Counted from the stretch's first letter, positions 1-8,033 are shown. The stretch is DNA of 64,000 nucleotides from SIG78 sp045635745 (GCA_045635745.1 JAZTWG010000055.1:1-64000), one strand, 5' to 3'. Made by a program: numbers and translations. Notes: generated from the letters alone by a model not told the origin.

Positions 1-1
1 G

Positions 2-577
2 ATTGTTTATGTGGTTGCGGGATTGCTGATTGCCATTATCGGAGGAACGATTTTGGAAAAACTCCATCTTGAAAAGTACATAGAAACAGAAGTGAGCAAA
101 AAATCATGTTGCTGCTGTTGCAAGCAGGAACAGGCAATCCCGGAAATTGTAATTGAAAATCGTTGGAAATATGCTGGTAATGAAACAAAAGATATTTTTA
201 AATCAGTATTTCCCTATATTCTGCTCGGTGTCGGAATTGGTGCTTTCATCCACAACTGGATCCCCGCAGCATGGGTTGAAACGATTTTAGGCGGTAAAAA
301 TCCCTTTGGTGTAATCTTGGGTGTGATTGCCGGAACTCCGATGTATGCTGATATTTTCGGAACAATCCCCGTTGCGGAAGCTCTGCTCGGTAAAGGTGCG
401 CAGCTTGGAACGATCCTCGCCTTTATGATGGCAGTAACTACATTGAGTTTGCCTTCAATTATTATGCTGCGCAAAGTCATGAAAACACCGTTGCTGGTAA
501 TTTTTACGGGTACTTGTGTGCTGGGTATCATCATTGTCGGCTATCTCTTCAATATTTTTCAATACCTGTTTATCTGA
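2..577 (+). CDS. COG0701/ArsP-type permease, C-terminal part
   Basis: Membrane permease of the COG0701 (DUF318) family, which includes ArsP organoarsenical exporters. The reading frame is open to the window edge, so only the last 191 codons are seen; a GTG at 11 is an internal codon. Visible parts are one membrane segment, a cytoplasmic loop with five consecutive cysteines (about residues 36-40 of the visible part), then four or so membrane segments with the family-typical GTPMYADIFGTIP region. The next gene is arsC, 13 bp downstream, and an ArsR repressor follows, which fits arsenic or metal export. The cysteine run could bind thiophilic metals. The family is clear; the substrate is inferred from context. 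Confidence 0.8.
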   Translation: MVYVVAGLLIAIIGGTILEKLHLEKYIETEVSKKSCCCCCKQEQAIPEIVIENRWKYAGNETKDIFKSVFPYILLGVGIGAFIHNWIPAAWVETILGGKNPFGVILGVIAGTPMYADIFGTIPVAEALLGKGAQLGTILAFMMAVTTLSLPSIIMLRKVMKTPLLVIFTGTCVLGIIIVGYLFNIFQYLFI

Positions 578-590
578 AATTTTAATACCT

Positions 591-1025
591 ATGATAAAAT
601 TATTGTTTCTCTGTACCGGTAACAGCTGCCGCAGTCAGATAGCAGAAGGTTGGACCCGAATGTTGAAAAGCGACAAAATAGAAGCCTATTCTGCCGGAAT
701 AGAAAAACATGGATTAAATCCTTATGCAGTAAAGGTAATGGCTGAAGCTGGAGTTGATATTTCAACTCAAAAATCTAAATTAATTCAAGAATTACCTGAT
801 TTGAATTTTGACTATGTTATAACAGTTTGCGGTAATGCACGCAAAAGTTGTCCGTTTTTCCCAGCCGCAAGCCGAGTTATTCATGTTGGCTTTGATGATC
901 CGCCGCACCTTGCTGCATCTTGTCGGACAGATGAAGAAAAATTAGATTGTTATCGGCGCGTGCGGGATGAAATCCGATTGTTTGTAGAGAGTCTTCCAGA
1001 TAACCTTGCGAAACTTTCACATTGA
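591..1025 (+). CDS. arsC: Arsenate reductase, thioredoxin-coupled (LMW-PTP fold)
   Basis: Cytoplasmic enzyme reducing arsenate to arsenite. The 144-residue product has the P-loop CTGNSCR with nucleophile Cys8, and resolving cysteines Cys80 and Cys87 in VCGNARKSC, matching the Cys10/Cys82/Cys89 triad of the Staphylococcus thioredoxin-type enzyme. A DPP general-acid motif follows. The ATG at 591 gives the normal family length; an upstream in-frame ATG at 516 lies inside the permease gene and would add 25 unrelated residues. It sits between a COG0701 permease and an ArsR repressor, as in many ars operons, and ends at a hairpin (1041-1062). Confidence 0.93.
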   Translation: MIKLLFLCTGNSCRSQIAEGWTRMLKSDKIEAYSAGIEKHGLNPYAVKVMAEAGVDISTQKSKLIQELPDLNFDYVITVCGNARKSCPFFPAASRVIHVGFDDPPHLAASCRTDEEKLDCYRRVRDEIRLFVESLPDNLAKLSH

Positions 1026-1040
1026 ATAGGAATAAAAAAG

Positions 1041-1062
1041 GCGGCAAGATTTCTCCTGCCGC
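1041..1062 (+). terminator. Hairpin after arsC
   Basis: Inverted repeat GCGGCA/TGCCGC with a 10-nt loop 15 bp after the arsC stop. It is followed by CTCTCTG and a loosely T-rich stretch rather than a clean T run, so it may be a weak terminator. An almost identical hairpin with the same CTCTCTG tail follows the CDF gene at 2519. Confidence 0.6.
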
Positions 1063-1132
1063 TCTCTGCTTGTTAATATTTTCTTTTGGTCTTTTTTATT
1101 TTTCCATTTGAAAAATCATTTTTTTATGATAT

Positions 1133-1156
1133 ATTATAAACGAATGCTTATATGAT
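1133..1156 (+). promoter_or_regulatory. Probable ArsR/SmtB operator upstream of the repressor gene
   Basis: An AT-rich imperfect inverted repeat, TTATAAACGAATGCTTATAT, lies 14 bp before the ArsR start. The same sequence with one or two changes recurs at 1553-1574 before the CDF gene. Size and form resemble the interrupted palindromes bound by ArsR/SmtB repressors. Two near-identical copies in front of a repressor and an exporter make an operator role likely. Confidence 0.65.
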
Positions 1157-1167
1157 AATATAGCTTA

Positions 1168-1533
1168 ATGGTGTATATGGCTGAGAAAGAATGTTCCGTT
1201 GTGCATTCGGACAAAATTGAAAAAGTGTTTTCCGAAATTACGGATGATTTGTCTTTGGCGTATATGGCAGAGATTTTTCAATGTTTTGCCGATCCCACGC
1301 GATTGAAGATCATTAATGCCTTGTTAGTTTCTGAATTATGCGTATGCGACCTTACAAAAATCATGCAAATGACACAGCCGGCAGTTTCTCATCATCTGAA
1401 ACATCTCCGGCATATCAGACTGGTAAAGTCTCGGCGGGATGGGAAATCCATTCTTTACAGCCTTGATGATAATCATGTCCGCTCACTTTTTGATATTTGC
1501 AAAACTCATTTGAACGAATTGACAGAAGGTTAA
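1168..1533 (+). CDS. ArsR/SmtB-family metal-responsive repressor
   Basis: Winged-helix repressor of 121 residues. The alpha-3 motif ELCVCDL gives Cys58 and Cys60 (As/Cd/Pb-type site, possibly with Cys9). The C-terminal helix has Asp101, His103, His114 and Glu117, spaced exactly as SmtB Asp104/His106/His117/Glu120, the alpha-5 zinc site. The DNA-recognition helix is TQPAVSHHLKHL. It probably represses itself and the downstream zinc-type exporter through the paired operators. A second possible start is the ATG at 1177; neither has a strong ribosome site. Family is certain; the inducing metal (zinc, cadmium or arsenite) is inferred. Confidence 0.92.
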   Translation: MVYMAEKECSVVHSDKIEKVFSEITDDLSLAYMAEIFQCFADPTRLKIINALLVSELCVCDLTKIMQMTQPAVSHHLKHLRHIRLVKSRRDGKSILYSLDDNHVRSLFDICKTHLNELTEG

Positions 1534-1552
1534 AAATTTTTTTGCTCACAAC

Positions 1553-1574
1553 ATATAAACAAATGCTTATATAT
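1553..1574 (+). promoter_or_regulatory. Second copy of the ArsR/SmtB-type operator
   Basis: ATATAAACAAATGCTTATAT between the repressor and the CDF gene, with ATATAA/TTATAT arms forming an inverted repeat. It ends 19 bp before the CDF start and just before its AAAGGAG ribosome site, so a bound repressor could block a local promoter. Confidence 0.65.
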
Positions 1575-1593
1575 AAATGCAAAGGAGAATCTT

Positions 1594-2496
1594 ATGAAAC
1601 ACCACCACCATGATCACAATCATCATCACCACAGTTACAATCCGGCAACAGGAAATCGTTTTCTTTTGGCAATAGGCATCAATTTACTTTATGTCGCGGC
1701 TGAATTTTATCTTGGATTCAGGTATGATTCGGTAAGCCTGCTGGCTGATGCCGGACATAATTTAAGTGATGTTGGCGGACTTCTTATTTCTCTCATCGCT
1801 TTTTTTATGCTGAAAAAGCATTCCGATAAAACATTTACTTATGGTTACAAAAAAGCAACGGTGTTTGCGGCATTTATTAATTCGCTGATGCTTATAGTTG
1901 CAGTTATCATCATCATCTATGAATGTATTGAAAAATTCCTTAATGGTTCTCATGTATCCGGGATTGCGATTATAATTACTGCAGGGAGCGGAATATTGGT
2001 GAATGGTTTTACAGTTTTCCTGCTTTCCAAAGGCAAAGAACATGATTTGAATGTCAAAAGTGCATATTTCCACATGCTTTCCGATACCCTTGTCTCCTGC
2101 GGCGTTGTAGTTTCAGGCACGATCATCATGTGGAGTCACTGGAGCTGTATAGATCCAATTATCGGCTTGCTGATTGCAATGATCATTCTCCTGTCATCCT
2201 GGGGGGTATTTAAGGAAAGTGTTATTTTGACCTTGGACGGAGTTCCGCACGACATTAATCCGGAACATTTACAGCAAGAGCTTGTTCAACTTGAAAATGT
2301 GACCGATGTACATCACATCCATATCCGAGCGATAAGTACTACTGAAAATGAATTGACCGCACATATAAAACTTCGGGATATCTCTCTATTGGAGAAAACA
2401 AAAAATGAGTTGAAACAATTCTTACAGCAGCACAATATTCATCACTCCACCTTGGAGTTTGAAAGTAAAGACGATTGTTGCAAAAGTCATTGTTAA
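1594..2496 (+). CDS. Cation diffusion facilitator, zinc-type exporter
   Basis: Inner-membrane metal/proton antiporter of the CDF family, 300 residues with six predicted helices. Metal-site motifs are HNLSD (His55, Asp59, helix 2) and HMLSD (His160, Asp164, helix 5); the His/Asp type is usual for zinc-selective CzcD/ZitB members. The N-terminus is a histidine-rich tail (residues 3-13) and the C-terminus ends CCKSHC, both likely metal ligands. A clear AAAGGAG site precedes the ATG. The operator-like repeat directly upstream ties it to the ArsR/SmtB protein. Confidence 0.92.
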   Translation: MKHHHHDHNHHHHSYNPATGNRFLLAIGINLLYVAAEFYLGFRYDSVSLLADAGHNLSDVGGLLISLIAFFMLKKHSDKTFTYGYKKATVFAAFINSLMLIVAVIIIIYECIEKFLNGSHVSGIAIIITAGSGILVNGFTVFLLSKGKEHDLNVKSAYFHMLSDTLVSCGVVVSGTIIMWSHWSCIDPIIGLLIAMIILLSSWGVFKESVILTLDGVPHDINPEHLQQELVQLENVTDVHHIHIRAISTTENELTAHIKLRDISLLEKTKNELKQFLQQHNIHHSTLEFESKDDCCKSHC

Positions 2497-2518
2497 AAAG
2501 TTGTTTATAACCAAAAAA

Positions 2519-2540
2519 GCGGCAGGATTGCTCTTGCCGC
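2519..2540 (+). terminator. Hairpin after the CDF gene
   Basis: GCGGCA/TGCCGC hairpin 22 bp after the CDF stop, followed by CTCTCTGTTTT. It nearly duplicates the hairpin at 1041 including its tail. A broken HTH gene ends just beyond it on the other strand, so it may serve both directions. Confidence 0.65.
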
Positions 2541-2548
2541 TCTCTGTT

Positions 2549-2719
2549 TTATCTGCCTTTCTGCTTATTTTGCAGATGCGTCATACCATATTTGAGTATC
2601 TGCTCTTTTGAGCCGAGAATTTCCCACATAATATGAAGCTCTTTGTATGCCGGATCTCCGTTCTCATCTTTTTCGCTGAATATTTTTGAAACCGTACCTT
2701 TAGAGATTCCAACACGCAA
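2549..2719 (-). pseudogene. C-terminal remnant of a helix-turn-helix gene
   Basis: On the minus strand a 56-codon open stretch begins with a recognition-helix-like VGISKGTVSKIF, continues into a charged helix, and stops at 2549-2551. The frame is closed immediately upstream by a TGA at 2720-2722, and no start or first half of an HTH domain is found. It reads as the tail of an XRE- or Cro-like regulator left after a deletion or rearrangement. Assignment rests on the HTH signature alone. Confidence 0.5.
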
Positions 2720-3182
2720 TCAACGGCTTAAAGGACTTGTAAAAGAGCGTTCCGGAAGTGCCCTCAAGTCCTTGAAAAAAGATAACTCCGCAAGGACTTA
2801 TTTGTATATTTTGAGCAGAAAGTTTATCTAATATCAACTCTGTATACCAGTAAAAGTGCGGCGAACTCCCGCTATCAAGGATTGGAGTTTACTGCTATTC
2901 CCCTGACAGGCATTGCCCTGTAAAAAACAACTTTTTTCTCTACCGCTTCTATCCCTTATAAGAGTGTAGCGTGGAGATTTTCGGTTTCGCCGCCTGGTAA
3001 CCTCCACGGATTGCCGGATTTCATCCGGCAATCTATTTCTCCTATGCGTTCGCGGAGCTGACCGCGCTTTGCGGCGTTCCGCCGCATGACCCGTGGGGAA
3101 ACGAGAATTTAACCGTGATCGGGAACAGAGCGTTTTGAAAAAATAGATTTACAGGGCGTGCTGCGGTGAAAAAGCTGTTATT
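2720..3182. other. Non-coding stretch with several inverted repeats
   Basis: No convincing gene. Structures visible are: AAGTCCTTG/CAAGGACTT (2766-2774 and 2791-2799) with a further AAGGACTT at 2731; a perfect 11-bp stem with 3-nt loop at 3009-3033; and GTGGAG/CTCCAC arms at about 2971 and 3001. The stretch separates the AT-rich metal block from the minus-strand gene run and may be a worn junction of a mobile segment or encode a structured RNA. Confidence 0.4.
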
Positions 3183-4349
3183 TTATCTGTTTAAGCGCAC
3201 AGGAGCTTTCAGCGCTTCTTCCACAAAGCTCTCTCCCGCCGGAATTTCAACAACATTGGGGTGCTTGGGGAAGGCTTTAGCTTCAGCGCCGGAAACCAGG
3301 ATCTTGCCGCCGTTGTCCAGCAGTTCTTTCAAATTGTGCGCGGCACCTTGAGCAAGACTGATGTTTTTTTCGTCAATGGCGTCCGGCACTACCAGTACAT
3401 CCACATGCCGGAGAATACCTTCGGTAAAATCCGCATTCAGGATTACGTCGATTCCGGGATGGCGGTCAAGTTCCAGCATCCGCTTGATGGGTTCTTTGCC
3501 GAGGGTGGTGTAGGTTATAAATGCTGCACGCACCGGCCGGTAGTTGCGCTTGGGAAAAACCGGGGTGGGTCTTACGCCGGTTACGGCATAGATCAGGCCC
3601 ATGGCCAGATCGTGATTGTTGATGTGTGATTCGGGGTGGAAACTTGTGGCAATGACTTTGCCTTGACCATAGTTGCCGTAGATGATCGCAGGAGCATTGA
3701 AGAAGTTGCCTCCGGGACGGCCTTTGGGGCTGACTGTGCTTTTGTAAACCCCCAGAGTTTCGGCATGACCTTTATCCCAACTGGCGGGTTGGGAGATGGG
3801 CCCGAGACTGTAGCGGACATTGTAGCGGCCGGGTTTTACTCCGAGGATCTTGCCGCCTTTTTCCGAGAGATCCATTGCCAGTTTTGCGGCGGACCCGCCG
3901 GCACCTTTCATGTATTTGTAGGGCATGATCTGCAAGCGCTCTTTGCGGTCGAGAGTACAATGGAATCCGGCACAGATACCGACATAAGCTCCACCGTTGC
4001 GGACAAAATCCTGCACTTTTTTCTTACCTTCAGCGCCCAGGGCTTTGACCTGCGATTCGCTGGAACCGCCGGGGATGACCAGCAGATCAAGTTCATTGAG
4101 TTTGCCGGCGCGGATATCTTCCGCCATCAGCAAAGTTACATCCAGCTGGGGCGAATAAAAGAGAAGCTGTGCCCATTGGAAAGCTCCGTTGCTGCGGCTG
4201 CCGTTATCGACATAATAACCGACTTTCAACTTCTTTTCGACCTTGATTTCAGCCGCAGCAGGGGCAGGTGTGCCGATATTGCAGCAGCCGCTGAAAATTA
4301 CCGAAGTTACTGTTGCGGCCAGAAAAATTTTCGTAAAATGTTTTTTCAT
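3183..4349 (-). CDS. Amidotransferase-like (BPL_N) lipoprotein
   Basis: Exported protein of 388 residues. It starts with a lipoprotein-type signal ending SGCC (probable lipidated Cys22). The first half has a class I glutamine-amidotransferase-like fold with the nucleophile elbow GICAG and a downstream SFHPE, as in the biotin-protein-ligase N-terminal (BPL_N) family. The second half, from about residue 250, is a second flavodoxin-like domain without these motifs. The ATG at 4349 is preferred because the 10 codons before it start with TTG and precede the signal peptide. No partner enzyme is adjacent, so the reaction is unknown; envelope location is inferred. Confidence 0.7.
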   Translation of the reverse strand: MKKHFTKIFLAATVTSVIFSGCCNIGTPAPAAAEIKVEKKLKVGYYVDNGSRSNGAFQWAQLLFYSPQLDVTLLMAEDIRAGKLNELDLLVIPGGSSESQVKALGAEGKKKVQDFVRNGGAYVGICAGFHCTLDRKERLQIMPYKYMKGAGGSAAKLAMDLSEKGGKILGVKPGRYNVRYSLGPISQPASWDKGHAETLGVYKSTVSPKGRPGGNFFNAPAIIYGNYGQGKVIATSFHPESHINNHDLAMGLIYAVTGVRPTPVFPKRNYRPVRAAFITYTTLGKEPIKRMLELDRHPGIDVILNADFTEGILRHVDVLVVPDAIDEKNISLAQGAAHNLKELLDNGGKILVSGAEAKAFPKHPNVVEIPAGESFVEEALKAPVRLNR

Positions 4350-4375
4350 AATCTTGTCAATCTGAAATTTATTAT

Positions 4376-4528
4376 TCAAAAAACAGAAACTGTTTCATTT
4401 TGCATTTTGCCCAATTGGTTCTGATTACGCCATGGCTTAACAGAGAGGTATTCCAGCCAAACCTTCCGCTTGCAGGCGGGAGCGGAAGCCTGCAATACTG
4501 CAAAAGAACTCCTGCAGCTTGTTTTCAA
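4376..4528 (-). other. Stand-alone copy of a pseudopilin-leader-like sequence
   Basis: A 50-codon minus-strand frame from a TTG at 4528 (AAAGGA just upstream) to a TGA at 4376. Residues SSFAVLQASAPACKR align with CSLGVLQSNTPACKR in the leader of the pseudopilin gene about 850 bp away. Here the sequence continues into KVWLEYLSV instead of FTLIELL. It may be a decayed pilin gene or a copy of a repeated element. Expression is not shown. Confidence 0.4.
4463..4515. repeat. REP-like palindromic element, intergenic copy
   Basis: Aligns with 5310-5362 inside the pseudopilin gene (shared CCGCTTGCA-GCGGGAG and CTGCAATACT-CAA-AGAAC blocks). It has a perfect 8-bp stem, CTTCCGCT (4463-4470) and AGCGGAAG (4481-4488). 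The stems of the two copies differ, although the sequence blocks are shared. Confidence 0.6.
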
Positions 4529-4560
4529 TCTACAGTTTCCTTTGTTTTTATAAATACTTT

Positions 4561-5385
4561 TTACTTGACTTTTTCGTGGTTAAGATAAGTAACACCTTCC
4601 CGGAAGAAGCTGGCATTCGAATAATTATCATACTCTGTTTCTGAACGGTTCATGGTTCGTACATGTCCGTCAACATAGCAGACATTGGTGGCATTGCCCT
4701 TGTAATACTGCTTTTTCTTATCAGATGATAATGTGTAAGTTATATCGCCTCCATGACGCCAACCTATTTCACCTATAGTCAAGACGCAGGCCAGACTGTG
4801 CACCCCCGTATCAAAAAACAACATTGCCCGCGAGGCATCAACAAGGTCACTTTCGTGGCGGGCAGGGTAGGCATTTTTATCTGTTTCTTTTGCTCCTTCT
4901 GCGATTCTTAAAGCATAAGTACTTTCGTAACCGAACCCCATAGCATTGTGCCCGTAATGTGAATATTTAAAACCCGTTGTAATCGTATTACTGAATGGCA
5001 CGCTTTCCATGGGGCAGGAAAATGCCGCATAGAATTTTTGGGTTTCTTCTCTGGTATATCCCATAGTGGGGGCATCCGGATATATGATCTTGTAAAGTGT
5101 GTTATAAAAAAAGGTTGACCCGGTTTTGGAGGAGGAAATGATCCAACCGGCATTGTCGGCCGTATATGCTGTAGAAGCAACACCTATTTGTTTCATATTC
5201 GATATGCAAGCCGAGGTTTTTGCCGATACCCGTGCAGCGGAAAGTGCCGGCAGCAGCATGGCCGCCAATATGGCAATAATGGCGATCACCACCAGAAGTT
5301 CGATCAGGGTGAAAGCCCGCTTGCAAGCGGGAGTATTGCTCTGCAATACTCCAAGAGAACATTCAGAGAAAAACTTTTTCATCAT
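4561..5385 (-). CDS. Type II secretion pseudopilin-like protein
   Basis: Prepilin-type protein of 274 residues. A long positively charged leader (residues 1-23) precedes the cleavage/methylation motif and hydrophobic helix FTLIELLVVIAIIAILAAML. The C-terminal domain carries YVDGHV, common in the large pseudopilin families of Lentisphaerota and Planctomycetota. An AAAGGA site precedes the ATG. No secretion machinery genes lie nearby, as is usual for these dispersed paralogues. The leader DNA contains two adjacent perfect palindromes (5316-5352). It follows the 875-residue CBM9-like gene by 20 bp and may be cotranscribed. Surface display or substrate handling is inferred. Confidence 0.85.
   Translation of the reverse strand: MMKKFFSECSLGVLQSNTPACKRAFTLIELLVVIAIIAILAAMLLPALSAARVSAKTSACISNMKQIGVASTAYTADNAGWIISSSKTGSTFFYNTLYKIIYPDAPTMGYTREETQKFYAAFSCPMESVPFSNTITTGFKYSHYGHNAMGFGYESTYALRIAEGAKETDKNAYPARHESDLVDASRAMLFFDTGVHSLACVLTIGEIGWRHGGDITYTLSSDKKKQYYKGNATNVCYVDGHVRTMNRSETEYDNYSNASFFREGVTYLNHEKVK
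5310..5362. repeat. Palindromic element inside the pseudopilin leader
   Basis: Two abutting palindromes: CCCGCTTGCAAGCGGG (5316-5331) and a 10-bp stem GGAGTATTGC/GCAATACTCC with a 3-nt loop (5330-5352). Both lie in codons 12-23 of the pseudopilin, directly before the prepilin helix, and the element is translated in frame. A related copy lies at 4463-4515. Confidence 0.7.
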
Positions 5386-5405
5386 AAAATTTCCTTTGGG
5401 ATAAA

Positions 5406-8033
5406 TTATTTTTTCTTGCTTTTTTTAGCTTTTTTGGTTTTTTTAGAGATCTTTTTCGGCTGCGGGGGAGGCAGATTTTTCAGGGCTTCTTTAGCTTCTG
5501 TATCAAGTTTCTTGATTTCAGCTTCCAATGCCGGGATATCCACCGGGGATTTGCAGCTCATATCATTGGTGTAAATATGGGCGGTGTGAGCTTCAAAAGA
5601 ATCTTCAAACTTGCCGTTTTTAACGGTAATGGTGCGGTTTTCGCCCAACACCTGATAGCTCCCGTCAGCCATGCCTTTGCCGCTTATGGTGCACTTGAGA
5701 GTATCGGGCATGCTGTTTACAGCTGTGATATACTCTTTGTTGTTGTACTTTTTGCGCATGGCAATAATGTAGTGTGTGCTGGTGGTTATCGGCAGTTTTT
5801 CCGGTTCAATGAGCATGCCTTCCAGTGCTTTAAGCTCCGGCCCGATACCTTTGAGATAACCCAGGTGCATATCCGGCGATACAAAGATACCGCTGTTGCG
5901 AATCGGCTGATAGTATTTCTGTGCAGGATCACCGATTTTGTAAGGCATCATACCGGTCGCTCCATGAATGATCGTACCATAAATCAGACCGCGGATTTCA
6001 CGGTAGGTAAGCGATCTGCTTTTACCGGCAGAAAGTCCGGCAAGGAATGCTTGCGGGCAGAACCAGGTACCGTAAGGTGCAACCATTTCGTTTACCAGCT
6101 TCATACTGTGCAGCACCGAAGAGATACTGCGCTGCCAGGTACCGTCTTTGAGCGGGTGCGGGTACATATCCAAGATATGTAAATCGGCATAGCCTTCGCG
6201 CTTGTTGATACAGCCTTCGGCCGTGAAGTCAAGGTGGATGACCGGGTGGTACGGGTCAAGTTCTTTAAGAACCTGATAGACTTTTTTCAATTCAGCGCAG
6301 AATTCAGCTCCTTTGGGTTCGTCAGCCAGATACCATGCCAGAAATGCTGGGTGTTCTTTGACCGCATTGACCAGAACCTTGAGCCGTTCCCACGAAGCGG
6401 GGGTAAGAGTCGGCTGATAGGGTTTCAGGGGTTTGGTTACACGATCCTGGAAGCCGACAAAACCGATACTGGTGCCGAAATAGGGGTAGAAGAACACTTT
6501 GAGATTGTGTTTGTGTGCTTCGTCAAGGATCTCTTTTATGCCTTTGAGGTCACGCTGGTTGAGCGTGTAGAAGTGTATGGTGTTGTAACCGGCATCAGCC
6601 ATTTCTTTGTAAAATACGACTTTGTGGTTGTTGGCCGCCAGAAAGCCGCGCGGGAAAAAGCGTTTGCCGTTGAGGAACATTTCGCGGTTTTTGCCCAGAC
6701 GGACAGTGTTGCCGGCTTTGTGCGGTGCCATTACGGTAATGGTTTCCTGCAAAGTACCTTTCAGAGCTTCGGCCCCGCTGCTTTTTACTGTAACAGTATA
6801 TTGGCCGGGGAGCCATTTGCTGCCGTCAACCGTAAATGTACGCACCGCTCCGGCGGATTTTTCACCGGAAGCAATGACGTTACCGGCTGCATCGGTTACG
6901 GTAAAGGCGGTTTTGACATTTTTCAAAAGAGCGCTGTCGGACTGATAATCCACGCTTACGCTGACATTTTTATCGGCCTGATCCGGGTAGATTGCTTTGC
7001 GGTAAACGGGGTTGTTGATTTTGAGCTTGAATGGCACAGCTTCCATAGTAAGCTCTTTGGTGTGGTAAAAAACTTTGCCGTTTTTGTTCTGTCCGGTTAT
7101 GGTTACGTTGTATTTGCCGGAAGCCCCCACCGGCAGAGGCAGGGTGAAATTGGTTGCGGTATCGCTCTTTACCGCAAGATCCACGCGGTTGAATGCGGCG
7201 ATCTTGCCTTTGCTGCGGGCGGTTGCCTGCAGAGTGATCTTGCCGGCGGTTTTACCGGTAACAGTGCCCTGCAGAACCTGTGCGGTGCCTTTTTCTGATG
7301 GAATGGTCTTGAGTTCCAGATTATTGAGCTGCCAGTGGTAGCGGGTGAAATCGTTGTACGGCAGCACCAGCGAGGCAAATCTGGTCTGATCGGTAAATCT
7401 GCCGGTTGGATTGAATACAGTAAGTTCGCGGGTGGAACCGGTATTGTTTTCGCGCGAAATATTGAAGTTGAAGTTTTTGTTTTGCGTATTGACAAAATTC
7501 AGCGCATAGTAGGGTACAAAAACTTCAGCGGTGTAGCCCTTGGCATTTCTTTTTACCGCAACTTGCCAGTTGGAGTTCCATTTGCGGTCGCTGGTGCCGG
7601 CAAGATGAGTTATATCCGAACGGACTCCGGCAGGGCTGAAGAGCAGCTGGCGGCAGTTGTGCACATTGGGATCATCCGGAATCGGATCGTCGGCAGTTAT
7701 GAAAATTTCAATAACATCTTCGCGGGCGATAGCTCCATCATATTCTTTGACCGTGGCAACAATATCTTTGTCGACCACGTCAAACGCCCAGTAGAGTCCG
7801 GTTTCTGAAGCCGCAACCTGAAAAGATGTCGGTTCCACAGCCTTGTTTTCCGGATGTTTCCAGCGTGTGAAGTTGCCATGTTTGACGGCTTTCTGCCACA
7901 CGGCTTCATCCAATACACCATCAAACTTGATTTCGCTGTCTTTAACCGGTTCTGCTTTTATGACCGGATTGGCGGCATAGCTCAATAATGCCGAACAGCT
8001 GATTGCGGTAACTATAACCGTTTTTAATAACAT
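5406..8033 (-). CDS. Secreted CBM9-like / TIM-barrel glycoside-hydrolase-like protein A
   Basis: Large exported protein (875 residues) with a signal peptide ending near SYAAN. Residues about 25-215 form a family 9-like carbohydrate-binding (DOMON-type) domain beginning IKFDGVLDEAVWQKA. Residues about 220-440 are beta-sandwich repeats. From about 455 (NGKRFFPRGF) runs a TIM barrel with WYLADEPKG, whose Glu is the likely acid/base of a clan GH-A-type enzyme. The C-terminus ends in a lysine-rich tail (about the last 20 residues). The neighbouring 853-residue gene is a paralogue over its whole length. A consensus promoter lies at 8086-8114. Substrate and family number cannot be assigned by eye. 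Confidence 0.75.
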   Translation of the reverse strand: MLLKTVIVTAISCSALLSYAANPVIKAEPVKDSEIKFDGVLDEAVWQKAVKHGNFTRWKHPENKAVEPTSFQVAASETGLYWAFDVVDKDIVATVKEYDGAIAREDVIEIFITADDPIPDDPNVHNCRQLLFSPAGVRSDITHLAGTSDRKWNSNWQVAVKRNAKGYTAEVFVPYYALNFVNTQNKNFNFNISRENNTGSTRELTVFNPTGRFTDQTRFASLVLPYNDFTRYHWQLNNLELKTIPSEKGTAQVLQGTVTGKTAGKITLQATARSKGKIAAFNRVDLAVKSDTATNFTLPLPVGASGKYNVTITGQNKNGKVFYHTKELTMEAVPFKLKINNPVYRKAIYPDQADKNVSVSVDYQSDSALLKNVKTAFTVTDAAGNVIASGEKSAGAVRTFTVDGSKWLPGQYTVTVKSSGAEALKGTLQETITVMAPHKAGNTVRLGKNREMFLNGKRFFPRGFLAANNHKVVFYKEMADAGYNTIHFYTLNQRDLKGIKEILDEAHKHNLKVFFYPYFGTSIGFVGFQDRVTKPLKPYQPTLTPASWERLKVLVNAVKEHPAFLAWYLADEPKGAEFCAELKKVYQVLKELDPYHPVIHLDFTAEGCINKREGYADLHILDMYPHPLKDGTWQRSISSVLHSMKLVNEMVAPYGTWFCPQAFLAGLSAGKSRSLTYREIRGLIYGTIIHGATGMMPYKIGDPAQKYYQPIRNSGIFVSPDMHLGYLKGIGPELKALEGMLIEPEKLPITTSTHYIIAMRKKYNNKEYITAVNSMPDTLKCTISGKGMADGSYQVLGENRTITVKNGKFEDSFEAHTAHIYTNDMSCKSPVDIPALEAEIKKLDTEAKEALKNLPPPQPKKISKKTKKAKKSKKK

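Noticed and set aside
2643..3031. Short open frames of about 60 codons in the gap after the CDF gene
   Set aside because: No ribosome site, no similarity pattern, and they cross the hairpins and the opposite-strand HTH remnant.
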